Positions 1 to 7,811 of a DNA stretch of 36,329 nucleotides are shown one piece after another. Numbering within the stretch: the first letter of the stretch is position 1; each line of letters opens with the position of its first letter. The stretch comes from UBA8108 sp965659285. Lineage in GTDB: Bacteria; Planctomycetota; UBA8108. Where the stretch lies: positions 1 through 36,329 of the forward strand of contig CBFHWB010000017.1 of NCBI GenBank assembly GCA_965659285.1. The letters are read 5' to 3'. The notes under the pieces are model-generated. The model did no database searches. It was given only the letters and a program-made list of their open reading frames with translations, and had not been told where the DNA came from. A program made the position numbers and the translations under genes.

Positions 1-1294
1 CTTCTTTCTTTCCTTCCAATTGGAGAAGAACCTTACCCGGATCAATAAAGGGCGCCCCAAGAAGCTTCAAGTCATCCAGAGAGAGAAGAAGCTTCCAGAC
101 GCCGGCGTCTTCCGCGACAGACACGATGCTCAGATCCAGCAACCCGCTCAACCGGCCTGTCGGACGAAGAACGGCCATGAGATTACGAATTGTCTGAGGA
201 GCCCCGGGCGCGGCGCCCTCCACGATGACCTGCTCGGACAAGGCAACCTGCAGCGAGCCCCCCGTGCCATCCATCATCCCGGAGAGCGACCCTGACTGGC
301 CCAGGAGGACGAGCTCCGGGCTGTCGAGCCCGGCGAGCTTCCCCCAGGAAACAGATCCATTGCCGAGTTTCGCCGAACCGTTCATCCCGGTAACGGGCAG
401 GCCGACAACCGGCAGCCTGAAGGCCACGGAAGCCCCCTGGAGCCTCCCGGAGAACTCGGTTCCGGTCGAACCGCGGGAGAACCTCTCAACGCGAAGAGTG
501 AGCCCACCCTCCAGCGAGAGACGGTCCCAGAGAACAGCCCAGGCCGCCGGCAGAAGGGGGCTCCAGCTTTCTCCATTCCTGATGTTCTGCAGGAAGCCGC
601 TGAGAGTCCATTCGCCCGGCCCAGGTGAGTTTATTGCAAATGAACCTCCGTCCCAGTCGGCCGATTTTGAGATGACCGCCCTTCCCTGTAACCCATCCCC
701 CCCTCCGCTCAACTCGAGAGCATCAAGCCGGACACGACGCCCCCAGCCATCCTCCAGCGACAAGCCCAGGTCGAGTTCCCTCACGAGAATTTCAAATGGG
801 TCCGCAGCAGCCGAGGCTCGAATCCTGTCGACATCGAACGCCGCCGCAAGATTCCACTTCCCTCCGCGTTCGGCAACCTCCGCGCTGGACGAACAGACCA
901 GGACCGGGATGCCACCCCGTATACCCCCAGCCTGGACACCGGCCGTGGAAGCTCCCGCTCCGCCAGTCCCCTGACAATTGATCGTCACGTCGCCCACATG
1001 CACCCCGAGCAGACTCGCAAGGGTTGCCTCCCCAGCCTCGATAACGACCTCATCCGCCCGGACACCGGCAAGAGCCTCCTGGGCGGCGCCCAGGACCTTT
1101 ACCGATGAGGCTCCCGCTCCCTCAGCGGACCTCTCGATTCGAATCGCGACCTGGGAAGGATGAGAATAAACCCATTTAAAGGAGAGGTAGCCCAGCAAAA
1201 GGACAGCCCCTAGTGAATAGAGAACGACCAGCGGCATCGGCCTGATGGTCTGTATTTTCCCCGGTTTGAGGGAAGTTGAATTATTCGAGGTCAT
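1..1294 (-). CDS. Membrane-anchored AsmA-like protein, 3'-truncated by window edge
   Basis: An uninterrupted minus-strand frame runs from an ATG at 1294-1292 to the left edge, about 431 codons with no stop, so the C-terminus lies outside the window. The product begins with a short polar N-terminus (MTSNNSTSLKPGKIQ), then one hydrophobic helix at about residues 21-42 (PLVVLYSLGAVLLLGYLSF). After this comes a long extracytoplasmic part built of alternating short hydrophobic and Gly/Ser-rich segments that read as beta strands. One N-terminal anchor plus a long beta-rich body recalls AsmA/TamB-type envelope proteins, but I see no diagnostic motif and treat that as a structural resemblance only. 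It is divergent from the sigma factor operon, with roughly 130-145 bp between them. Codon use matches its neighbours, and the opposite-strand frames over it are low-complexity shadows. Confidence 0.72.
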   Translation of the reverse strand, partial: MTSNNSTSLKPGKIQTIRPMPLVVLYSLGAVLLLGYLSFKWVYSHPSQVAIRIERSAEGAGASSVKVLGAAQEALAGVRADEVVIEAGEATLASLLGVHVGDVTINCQGTGGAGASTAGVQAGGIRGGIPVLVCSSSAEVAERGGKWNLAAAFDVDRIRASAAADPFEILVRELDLGLSLEDGWGRRVRLDALELSGGGDGLQGRAVISKSADWDGGSFAINSPGPGEWTLSGFLQNIRNGESWSPLLPAAWAVLWDRLSLEGGLTLRVERFSRGSTGTEFSGRLQGASVAFRLPVVGLPVTGMNGSAKLGNGSVSWGKLAGLDSPELVLLGQSGSLSGMMDGTGGSLQVALSEQVIVEGAAPGAPQTIRNLMAVLRPTGRLSGLLDLSIVSVAEDAGVWKLLLSLDDLKLLGAPFIDPGKVLLQLEGKKE

Positions 1295-1440
1295 CTCTCA
1301 ACACTTCTGATACCTGCCTGTTACACGCCATTTGGTCTTTTTCTGGCCTGTATTGAAAGAAAAAACGCATAATCTCAAGCCTCTCCAACCCCCCAAAAAG
1401 TCATATTTATTGAAACCACCGAAATTTGACGGTGTTTCAA

Positions 1441-2160
1441 ATGAAGATTGTTGGAAACAAAGTGACTGATAGCAAATCTGCACAGGACAGCCCCGACCAA
1501 GGTAAAGGGCGAGACAGCAGGGATGACCAGGACGCGACCAGCGGGCGCGAACTGATGCTGGCGTTCCAGGCTGGCGACTCGACAGCGTTTGACGACATTG
1601 TCTATCGCTACCAGCAGCCTGTTCAGAATTTCCTGCGACGCTATCTTCGAGATCGGGACCGGATGGAGGATCTGACCCAGGAGGTATTCATAAGGGTTTA
1701 CAAGAGCCGGGAGCGATACCAACCGACCGCAAAACTTCGCACCTGGTTGTTTACCATCGCCACGAGGCTGGCGCTGAACGAGATCCGGTCCATCCGTAGA
1801 AAACGACGGGTTTTCAGCGAGGTGGCGGATGAACCCGAAGCGGACTCGCCCTCGCCCGTCAGAAGAGCCGAAGACTACCGGGAAGAAACACCAGGAGAGC
1901 AGATCGAAGAAAAGGAACTCAGAACGATCATTAACCGGCTGATTGAGGAGTTGCCGCCCGACCAGAAAGCGGCCATCCTGCTCAGCCAACTTCAAAAACT
2001 TTCGTACAAGGAGATTGCAGAGATTCTCGACATGAGCGTCATGGCAGTGAAATCACTGCTGATGAGATGCCGCTTGCAACTTCGGAACCGGCTGAAGCCC
2101 TATTTCGAAGGCAAACCGGTTCAATTACGTTCCTCCGACCCCGGCCACACCAAGGACTGA
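1441..2160 (+). CDS. ECF-type RNA polymerase sigma factor
   Basis: A sigma-70 family ECF factor that would direct core RNA polymerase to a dedicated promoter set. After a charged, probably disordered N-terminus of about 35 residues comes region 2: DDIVYRYQQPVQNFLRRYL, then the region 2.2-like DRMEDLTQEVFIRVYKSRER and the 2.3/2.4 segment around KLRTWLFTIATRLALNEIR. An acidic linker follows, then region 4 with ELPPDQKAAILLSQLQKLSY and the helix-turn-helix YKEIAEILDMSVMAVKSLL. At 239 residues it is slightly long for the class. The ATG at 1441 is chosen; a TTG at 1426 would add five residues, and neither has a clear ribosome site. The next gene is a membrane anti-sigma-like protein 24 bp downstream, so activity is probably controlled by sequestration. 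The signal sensed is unknown. Confidence 0.93.
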   Translation: MKIVGNKVTDSKSAQDSPDQGKGRDSRDDQDATSGRELMLAFQAGDSTAFDDIVYRYQQPVQNFLRRYLRDRDRMEDLTQEVFIRVYKSRERYQPTAKLRTWLFTIATRLALNEIRSIRRKRRVFSEVADEPEADSPSPVRRAEDYREETPGEQIEEKELRTIINRLIEELPPDQKAAILLSQLQKLSYKEIAEILDMSVMAVKSLLMRCRLQLRNRLKPYFEGKPVQLRSSDPGHTKD

Positions 2161-2184
2161 CCAGAAACCCTGCAGGAAAGATTC

Positions 2185-2763
2185 GTGAACGACAAAAACA
2201 ACCCCGCCAATACTGGAAAAGAAGGCCGCCCCTCCCGCGAAGAGGAACTCATTGCCTACCTTGACGGCGAGCTGGATGCAGCCGACAGGGAACGGCTCAA
2301 AGCCCTCCTGGCGGAAGACCAGGATCTCCGCGAAGCCCTGCAACAACACAAAGCCATCGCGGCGGCCATCGCCGCCCCCGACAGCGAAGCCGGCATGTCT
2401 CCCGGGCAAACCCTCGCCGAGGTGCGAGGCAGACTTCGCCGATCCCGCAGGATCATCACCGCGGGAATCCTCGCGGCGGCAGCAGCCGCCATCTTCGCGG
2501 TACTGATTGGCGCCCGGCTGATCACCGGCATCCCCAATCCAGAAGACCAGGTTCCAGGCCTCACGCAGCGCCCCCCGGGCGGCTACAGCCCGACAGAGGT
2601 CATCGCCGAGCTCGATGTCCTGGAGATCATCCAGGAGGAAGGAGGAGAGCTCAGCCTGGAACTGGTCAACCTGCTCCTGGAGGAAGACGAAGATGCGGGC
2701 GTCCTTGACTCCGGCCTTTTCGACAACTGGCTGGAAGAAGAAATCTCGGGGGAGAACTTCTGA
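2185..2763 (+). CDS. Putative membrane anti-sigma factor (no zinc motif)
   Basis: A 192-residue protein encoded directly after the ECF sigma factor. It starts at GTG 2185, preceded by an AGGAAAG ribosome site. The N-terminal helical segment (EEELIAYLDGELDAADRERL, residues about 20-40, continuing to a second helix DQDLREALQQHK) resembles the anti-sigma domain of zf-HC2-like proteins but has no His or Cys ligands. A single transmembrane helix lies at about residues 88-112 (RIITAGILAAAAAAIFAVLIG). The remainder is very acidic (ELDVLEIIQEEGGELSLELV, LLLEEDEDAG) and should be extracytoplasmic. Gene order and topology support an anti-sigma role; this is inferred from context rather than from a conserved zinc site. 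The stop codon is one base from the next start (TGAcATG), so translation of the two is probably coupled. Confidence 0.75.
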   Translation: MNDKNNPANTGKEGRPSREEELIAYLDGELDAADRERLKALLAEDQDLREALQQHKAIAAAIAAPDSEAGMSPGQTLAEVRGRLRRSRRIITAGILAAAAAAIFAVLIGARLITGIPNPEDQVPGLTQRPPGGYSPTEVIAELDVLEIIQEEGGELSLELVNLLLEEDEDAGVLDSGLFDNWLEEEISGENF

Positions 2764-2764
2764 C

Positions 2765-3952
2765 ATGCGCCGCCTGACCGTCACCACCACAGCCCTCCTG
2801 CTCGCCGCCCTGCTCGCGCCCCCGGCTCTTCGGGCCCAGGGCAGGAAAATCGATAAACGCCCCCCGCAAACCCGGATCAACTCGGACCGCTGGCAGCGGC
2901 TTGACCCCGCCAAGCGAAGCGAGATCGAGAAAATCTACCAGCAGTTACGTTCCCTCCCGGCCGAAAAGCAGAAGCAGTTGCTCGACAAGCTCCACAGGAT
3001 GCAACCGGAGGAGAGGCGCGCGGCGGTTCGCGATGCCAGGCACAAGCTCACCCTCGCTCCACACGAGCGAGAGCTCCAGAAGAAGCACAAAGACATCCTG
3101 CGCCAATCCTGGAACCGCCTGCCTCCCGAAGAGCAGAAACGTCTCAGGGAGATGAAACCCGAGGCCCGGGAGAAGCGCCTCCACGCCCGGTTCATGGCCG
3201 AGCGCGCCCGCATCGTCGCGCGGCTTCCTGAAGATCTCCGCCAGCGAGTACTCACCATGGCCGCGCCCCAGCAGGCTGATTTTCTCCGAAAGCATAAAGC
3301 CAGGGTCACCTCAGAAAGAATCTTCAAGACGGAGGAGATCGCCAGGCTGCGTTCGCTTGACCACAAGCAGTTGCGCAGGCTGTTCCACCCATCGCACAAG
3401 AATACTCCTGTCCCCGCGCAGAAGCCCGACTTCCTCTCGGACTCCTCGTGGACAAAATGGATCGCGCTGCGCCCATACGAACGCCCCCGAATCGTGGGCT
3501 TCATACTCGGAAAAGACCGCAGGCGCCCCCAGAACGGGAGCAATGGCCGCAGGCCGCCGCCGAATCCAGGTGGACGCAAGCCGCCGCCGGGAGGAGAAGG
3601 AGGCCGTGGGCGCCCTGAGCAGATGAGCCGCGAAGAAACCCTCAAACGTTTCGACAAGAACGCCGACGGCAAGCTCGACGAGGCCGAGCGCAAGGCTGCG
3701 AGAGAACAATTCCAGCAGGACCGCGAGAGCCGTGGCAACAGCGCGGGCCAGAGCGAGCCCCGGACCGAAGGACAGAAACCTCCCCGCCGTCCCGCGCTTC
3801 GGCGATCAAGCGGCCCGCCACGCACTGACCCCCAGGGACAGGGCGATCGACGGCCTTCGGGCGCCGGCAACGGCCGCCCGCCCGGGCAGCAGCCCCGCCC
3901 GAATAGAGCCCGCCCCGGCGCCAGGCCCGCCCCAGGCAGGAAGAAACGCTGA
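2765..3952 (+). CDS. Exported helical DUF3106-like protein with EF-hand and Pro/Arg-rich tail
   Basis: A 395-residue protein, third gene of the sigma/anti-sigma operon; its ATG at 2765 lies one base after the preceding stop. It has a signal peptide (MRRLTVTTTALLLAALLAPP, cleavage near LRAQG). Residues about 35-230 are charged helices with repeated ELP/LPPEEQKRLREM-type segments (SLPAEKQKQLLDKLHRMQPE, RLPPEEQKRLREMKPE, RLPEDLRQRVLTMAAPQQ) as in DUF3106 proteins. After a Pro/Gly/Arg-rich linker there is one EF-hand-like loop, FDKNADGKLDEAE, with Asp/Asn/Asp ligands and a terminal Glu. A disordered Pro/Arg-rich tail follows (GQQPRPNRARPGARPAPGRK). A small helical exported partner beside an ECF pair suggests a periplasmic sensor or modulator, loosely like CpxP/Spy proteins; that role is inference. 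Confidence 0.72.
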   Translation: MRRLTVTTTALLLAALLAPPALRAQGRKIDKRPPQTRINSDRWQRLDPAKRSEIEKIYQQLRSLPAEKQKQLLDKLHRMQPEERRAAVRDARHKLTLAPHERELQKKHKDILRQSWNRLPPEEQKRLREMKPEAREKRLHARFMAERARIVARLPEDLRQRVLTMAAPQQADFLRKHKARVTSERIFKTEEIARLRSLDHKQLRRLFHPSHKNTPVPAQKPDFLSDSSWTKWIALRPYERPRIVGFILGKDRRRPQNGSNGRRPPPNPGGRKPPPGGEGGRGRPEQMSREETLKRFDKNADGKLDEAERKAAREQFQQDRESRGNSAGQSEPRTEGQKPPRRPALRRSSGPPRTDPQGQGDRRPSGAGNGRPPGQQPRPNRARPGARPAPGRKKR

Positions 3953-3965
3953 GAAGCCGGCGCGA

Positions 3966-5777
3966 TCAGCGCTCGACAAAAACCCCGAAGTGCTCGTCTG
4001 CAAGGGTGCGAAGAAACTCCTTCTCCTTGTCCTTGAGATCAAATCCGATGGTGTTGATCTTAACGGAACGGATCCGGTTGAGCTTCCTCATGCGCTCGAG
4101 GATCACCTTCATCCCGGCCTTCTCGGGAGGAGTCGGCGCCCCGTCGGAGAGCAGGTAGATCGTGTCGACCTCATCGTTTTCGAACGCCGTCTCGAGAGCC
4201 TTCAACATATAGGTCTGTCCCTGCGGACGGGCCTGGTCGACAAAGGCCAGGGCCTTCCCCCTCGATTCCAGGTTGAGGACCGCGAGCTTGTCCGGCTCCT
4301 TCTCGAGCTTCGCCCTGATAAAGTCCGTGATGATGCTCTCAAACATAATGATGTCGAATCGTTTGCCGACCTTGAGACCGTTGAGTACCTTCTTCAGATT
4401 CTTCTGGGCAACGGCCAGCTTGCTCTGCAAAGCCTCCTTCTGTCCCCGGCCGCCGGCGTTGGGGTCGTTCGGGTCGACGACAACCGTTCTTCCAGCGTCG
4501 TCGCCGCCGGCCTTACCGCGGTTCTCCGGTCTCTCCTCCGGTGGAACGTACTGCTCCTTCATGCTCTCTGAAGAATCAAAAATGAAAATAAAGTTGTCAC
4601 TCAGGATCCGGAGGCCATGGTAAGCAACCGTGTTGGTTTCCTCGGCGAGCTTCTGTTTCATCTTGGTAAACTCCTCGGCCGAGCAGCGAGCCACGACCTT
4701 CACGGTCTTGCCCTTCTGCTCCCACCAGCCCTCCCACTGGAAGGTCGAAGGTCCGAGGTCTTTTCCGGTGAGCCGCGTAAGCGCATCGACCACATCGTCT
4801 TTCACTCTCCCCCTGGCCTTGTCGATATGGTGGATAAGCGGAAGAATAATCTCTCGCCCTCCCTGGTCGAGCAGGATGCGAACGGCATTGACCTGGACCT
4901 TGTCATCCGGGTCATCCAAAGCGGCTATTGCGTAATCGGAAATCTTCTTGTGCTTGAGCCGGGCAAGCGTCCGCAGGCTGAGCAGGCGAACCTGCCACGC
5001 GCGGTTCTTGAGGCCTCTCTCAAAGAGCTTCTTCTCCCGGCTGCCGCCCTGGTTGTAGAGCAGGCTCATCGCCGCCACCTGGACGCCGGGATCCTTGTGC
5101 TTCACCAGCTTTCCGGCAATGCTCACAACCTTCTTATCCTTGACGTTCTCGAGCGAACTGAGGATCACCACGAGGGTCTTGGGCGACTTGTTGGTCATCA
5201 TCTCGCGGGTAAGGAAGGCTACCCGCTGGGGATTCTTAAAGTCCGCGACCGCCGCGACAACCCTGTTCCAGACCACCTCGTTCCTGCGCAGGCTCGCCGA
5301 CCTCAGGCCGCTCTTCAGCAACCACTGCTCTGCCTTCGCTTCGATCGGGTTCTCGAGCGCCTCGGCCACCGCCGTGATGTTGAAGGCGTTGTTTTCCAGG
5401 AGAGGGAGCCCCTTGCCGATGACTGCCCGGATAGCGGGCTCCGTACCGATCCTGCCGAGGGTTTGCGTGATCGACATATGGATGCCTGAATTTTTCTCGG
5501 AACCGTAGAGCCTGATCAGGAAATCGACCGTCTCCTTGCAGGGAGCGTTGGCGAATTCCTGTATAAGAAGGATCCTGCGCTCGATGGGGCCTGACCGCAA
5601 TCCCTTCCACCTGTCCTGCAGGAGCTTGGATCGTTTCTCAACACTCGCGACGCCGAGCTTCTTGACGGCTCCCTTGTCCTTGTCGTCATCCGCCTGGGGA
5701 ACGGCGAAAACCGCAGGGGGGAAAACGCTGCCTGCAAGGAGGAACGCCAGCGCCAGATTCAGAGCTCTGATTTTCAT
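3966..5777 (-). CDS. Secreted HEAT-repeat and von Willebrand factor A domain protein
   Basis: A 603-residue secreted protein. The ATG at 5777 is chosen because GGAGAG stands just upstream and it begins a good signal peptide (MKIRALNLALAFLLAGSVF, cleavage near VFAVPQA); an in-frame start 11 codons upstream would spoil it. Residues about 45-370 are helical HEAT-like repeats (for example DPGVQVAAMSLLYNQGG, RAWQVRLLSLRTLARLKHKK, DPDDKVQVNAVRILLDQGG). A vWA domain follows from about 395, with a complete MIDAS start DSSES at 401-405 (FIFIFDSSESM), a later threonine segment (QGQTYMLKALETAF) and the DTIYLLSDGAPTPP strand-loop. The fusion suggests a metal-dependent protein-protein adhesion or assembly role outside the cytoplasm. 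It converges with the DUF3106-like gene, with 13 bp between stops. The partner is unknown. Confidence 0.88.
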   Translation of the reverse strand: MKIRALNLALAFLLAGSVFPPAVFAVPQADDDKDKGAVKKLGVASVEKRSKLLQDRWKGLRSGPIERRILLIQEFANAPCKETVDFLIRLYGSEKNSGIHMSITQTLGRIGTEPAIRAVIGKGLPLLENNAFNITAVAEALENPIEAKAEQWLLKSGLRSASLRRNEVVWNRVVAAVADFKNPQRVAFLTREMMTNKSPKTLVVILSSLENVKDKKVVSIAGKLVKHKDPGVQVAAMSLLYNQGGSREKKLFERGLKNRAWQVRLLSLRTLARLKHKKISDYAIAALDDPDDKVQVNAVRILLDQGGREIILPLIHHIDKARGRVKDDVVDALTRLTGKDLGPSTFQWEGWWEQKGKTVKVVARCSAEEFTKMKQKLAEETNTVAYHGLRILSDNFIFIFDSSESMKEQYVPPEERPENRGKAGGDDAGRTVVVDPNDPNAGGRGQKEALQSKLAVAQKNLKKVLNGLKVGKRFDIIMFESIITDFIRAKLEKEPDKLAVLNLESRGKALAFVDQARPQGQTYMLKALETAFENDEVDTIYLLSDGAPTPPEKAGMKVILERMRKLNRIRSVKINTIGFDLKDKEKEFLRTLADEHFGVFVER

Positions 5778-6103
5778 AGAAGAGTCTCTCCTTCGGAAAA
5801 CTTGGGTCAAGATTTAAGACCTGTTTACCGATAGATATTTTAGTCACATGTCAGTTTCACCAAGGGTCTTCGGCTTTTCCCCTCTCGGTCGAAGGCCTTT
5901 TTTTATGCCCACATACGGAAGCCTCCGATAAGCGTCGAAATCTTCCCCGAGATGAGTAGCCGACTTATTGTAGGACGCACGCCGACTCCCGGCCACGAGT
6001 TTCCTTCCGGGACAGGAAGTCCGATTTAGAGGATACAGCCCCCTGGTTCTGTTAAAATGAATAAGGATATTTATCCGGAACAGCGTTTTGCGGAGCAACA
6101 ACA
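5778..6103. other. Divergent intergenic region (326 bp)
   Basis: This gap separates the minus-strand HEAT/vWA gene from the plus-strand unknown gene at 6104. It should hold promoters for both, but I cannot pick convincing -35/-10 pairs. It contains one clear hairpin with a T-run, listed separately. A minus-strand frame of 85 codons crosses it but has poor composition and no ribosome site, so I do not call it. Confidence 0.6.
5865..5904 (+). terminator. Rho-independent terminator (orphan, plus strand)
   Basis: The 8-bp stem GGTCTTCG (5865-5872) pairs with CGAAGGCC (5890-5897), with one G-T wobble, around a 17-nt pyrimidine-rich loop. Seven T residues (5898-5904) follow directly. Read on the minus strand there is no T-run after the stem, so it is oriented for plus-strand transcription. 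No plus-strand gene ends nearby: the last one stops at 3952 and the intervening DNA is the minus-strand HEAT/vWA gene. It could end a short RNA starting around 5780-5850 or block antisense read-through. Confidence 0.65.
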
Positions 6104-7366
6104 GTGGATTTCAAGTCCACCTGCATACTGATTTCTTTCCTGGCCCTGGGAGCGGGAATCGTCAAAGGCTGGAGCGATGCGGAAAAAAACAAACGCCAGC
6201 CCGGCCCTGCCGTAACCATCGACACATCCCCTGGACCCGGTGAAATCACCGAACCCGCCCATCCTGAAGAACTTCCGGAAACAACCGAGCCGGTAGGGCG
6301 TGAAGATCCAGGCGCCGCCCCTCGCCGCCCACCTGCGATCACGCTCAAGCCGATCGATCTGGGCATCAGCGCCTCAGCCGAGGCGCGGCTGGGAGAAATC
6401 AGTTCCTCCATCGAGAAGCACAGGCTGCCCGATGCGGCTCGCGCCGCCCGCGAAATGGTCCAGGACTCGGACGGAATGGAGCGTGAAAAAGCCCGGCAGC
6501 TAGAGGCCAGAATCATTCTTCTGCAGAAGATGGAGCCTCGAGATCCAGGCAAGGCTCCCGCCCTGAAAGAGGTCGTCCAGTCGAACAAGGGTGTCCTGGT
6601 GTGCACATCGGTTGAAAAACGCGTCGATGGCTACAAGCTCAAGCTCATCAGCGGCGGCGTCACCACCGTTGCGGAGGACAGGGTCAAGGAGATACGCGAC
6701 ATCGCCCCGAAAGAAGGCAGGCGAATCCTTCTCTCCCGCATCAGCAAGCGGGTGGCCAACCTCAAGGATCCTCTCGACTTCTACCTTCGCGGTGTAAGGA
6801 AATATTATCGCCTCGGCCTCGCAGATGAAGGCTATGTTCTCCTCACCCAATTGCTGGACAGAAACGATGCCGACCTGGCTCTCTCGGTGCTGGGAGAGGA
6901 AGAGGCCGAGAGCCTCCTGCCCTATTGGAACCTTGCCAACGGAAGCGGCATTGCCGCCCTCGAGCGAAAAGCCGAGGCGCGCGCGGAAGAAATAGCCGCC
7001 ACCCCGCCCGCCCACCTGGTGGCCAGCGGTGAGCCGTCCAGCCGGCCGGGTGGATCGCCCAGGCCCCCGGCACGGAAGCCTCCACCGAGACGCCCGCCGG
7101 CGAGACCCGCCGCGCAGATCACTCCCGCCGACAGCGCGGCCATGGCGGAGGTCAGCCAGCTCATCTCAAAGGCCAGCGTCTACTACACCAACGCCCGGCG
7201 GGATGAAAAAAAACGCGGCGACTTCAAGAAGGCCTACGAGACTCTCCGCTCCGCGCAGGACAAGCTCAGCCGGATGCCGTCGACCGACGAGGTTCGCAAG
7301 ACCCGGGCGCGGGTCGCCACCAGCATGCTTGACGTCAGCAAGTCACTCGGCTTCTTCGATTTCTGA
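6104..7366 (+). CDS. Unknown membrane-anchored or exported protein with Pro-rich linkers
   Basis: A 420-residue protein starting at GTG 6104, with GGAG eight bases upstream. The N-terminus has a short hydrophobic segment (STCILISFLALGAGIVKG) that is either a signal peptide or an anchor. A disordered Pro/Glu-rich stretch (residues about 30-75) follows, then a helical region (about 85-140, EARLGEISSSIEKHRLPDAA). Next is a small segment of beta character (about 150-195: GVLVCTSVEKRVDGYKLKLI, then GGVTTVAEDRVKEIRDIAP) and a helical repeat-like part (about 200-290). A second Pro/Arg-rich linker (about 310-335) leads to a C-terminal helical hairpin resembling a TPR (SKASVYYTNARRD, FKKAYETLRSAQDKLSRMP). 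I recognise no family; a TPR-type scaffold is the best structural guess. Its 3' end overlaps the convergent gene on the other strand by 24 bp. Confidence 0.7.
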   Translation: MDFKSTCILISFLALGAGIVKGWSDAEKNKRQPGPAVTIDTSPGPGEITEPAHPEELPETTEPVGREDPGAAPRRPPAITLKPIDLGISASAEARLGEISSSIEKHRLPDAARAAREMVQDSDGMEREKARQLEARIILLQKMEPRDPGKAPALKEVVQSNKGVLVCTSVEKRVDGYKLKLISGGVTTVAEDRVKEIRDIAPKEGRRILLSRISKRVANLKDPLDFYLRGVRKYYRLGLADEGYVLLTQLLDRNDADLALSVLGEEEAESLLPYWNLANGSGIAALERKAEARAEEIAATPPAHLVASGEPSSRPGGSPRPPARKPPPRRPPARPAAQITPADSAAMAEVSQLISKASVYYTNARRDEKKRGDFKKAYETLRSAQDKLSRMPSTDEVRKTRARVATSMLDVSKSLGFFDF

Positions 7367-7789
7367 TTCGAGCAACCAGTCGCCGGATTCGATCGCAAGC
7401 CCGCGCTGCTCGGCCTCCGGCCGGATAAAGTAGCACTGGGCCCGCAGCGAGGTTCCGTCATCGAGGATCACGGAAACGGTCTTTCGCGTATAGAGATGGG
7501 GGGCGCCCTCGATGCGGTCGAGGATCTCGATGGCCGACTCCCAGTCGCTGAAGCCAAGCACCTCGCCGCGCACAATCGAATCACCCTCAACGATAAAGGG
7601 GTAGTCCCCCCTCGACCCCTCGGCCGCGAAGTGGTACATACAACCCCGGATGGAACCGCCCACCTGGCTCACGACCAGATGGTCCACCAGGGGACGAAAC
7701 CGCCCGCCTGCTCTCAGCGTTCCGTAGACGAACACCTGGCGGGGCGCCTCCTCCGGAATCGATCCAGGACTTTCTTCTGAAGAACACAT
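7343..7789 (-). CDS. Gamma-glutamylcyclotransferase-like (GGCT/AIG2) protein
   Basis: A 148-residue protein of the GGCT-like/AIG2 fold, small enzymes that cyclise gamma-glutamyl amino acids or peptides to 5-oxoproline. The signature glycine loop VFVYGTLRAGG lies at about residues 18-28. The segment IEILDRIEGAPHLYTRKTV carries the Glu expected to be catalytic (DRIEG) and the aromatic residue that follows it in the family. The beta strand TSLRAQCYFIRPEA closes the barrel. The ATG at 7789 (MCSSEESPGS) fits family length; the longer frame upstream runs antisense into the divergent dehydrogenase and is not credible. The 24-bp tail overlap with the gene at 6104 is convergent. Substrate is not predictable from sequence, because the fold also serves in other amine-cyclisation reactions. 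Confidence 0.85.
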   Translation of the reverse strand: MCSSEESPGSIPEEAPRQVFVYGTLRAGGRFRPLVDHLVVSQVGGSIRGCMYHFAAEGSRGDYPFIVEGDSIVRGEVLGFSDWESAIEILDRIEGAPHLYTRKTVSVILDDGTSLRAQCYFIRPEAEQRGLAIESGDWLLESEIEEAE

Positions 7790-7811
7790 TGCACGGGTTA
7801 TCTTACTTCCA

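Noticed and set aside
225..974. Plus-strand frame of 249 codons
   Set aside because: Pro/Ser/Arg-rich shadow over the truncated minus-strand membrane gene; no ribosome site and no domain.
4617..5489. Plus-strand frame of 290 codons
   Set aside because: Antisense to the HEAT/vWA gene, whose domains are clear; composition is that of a GC-rich mirror frame.
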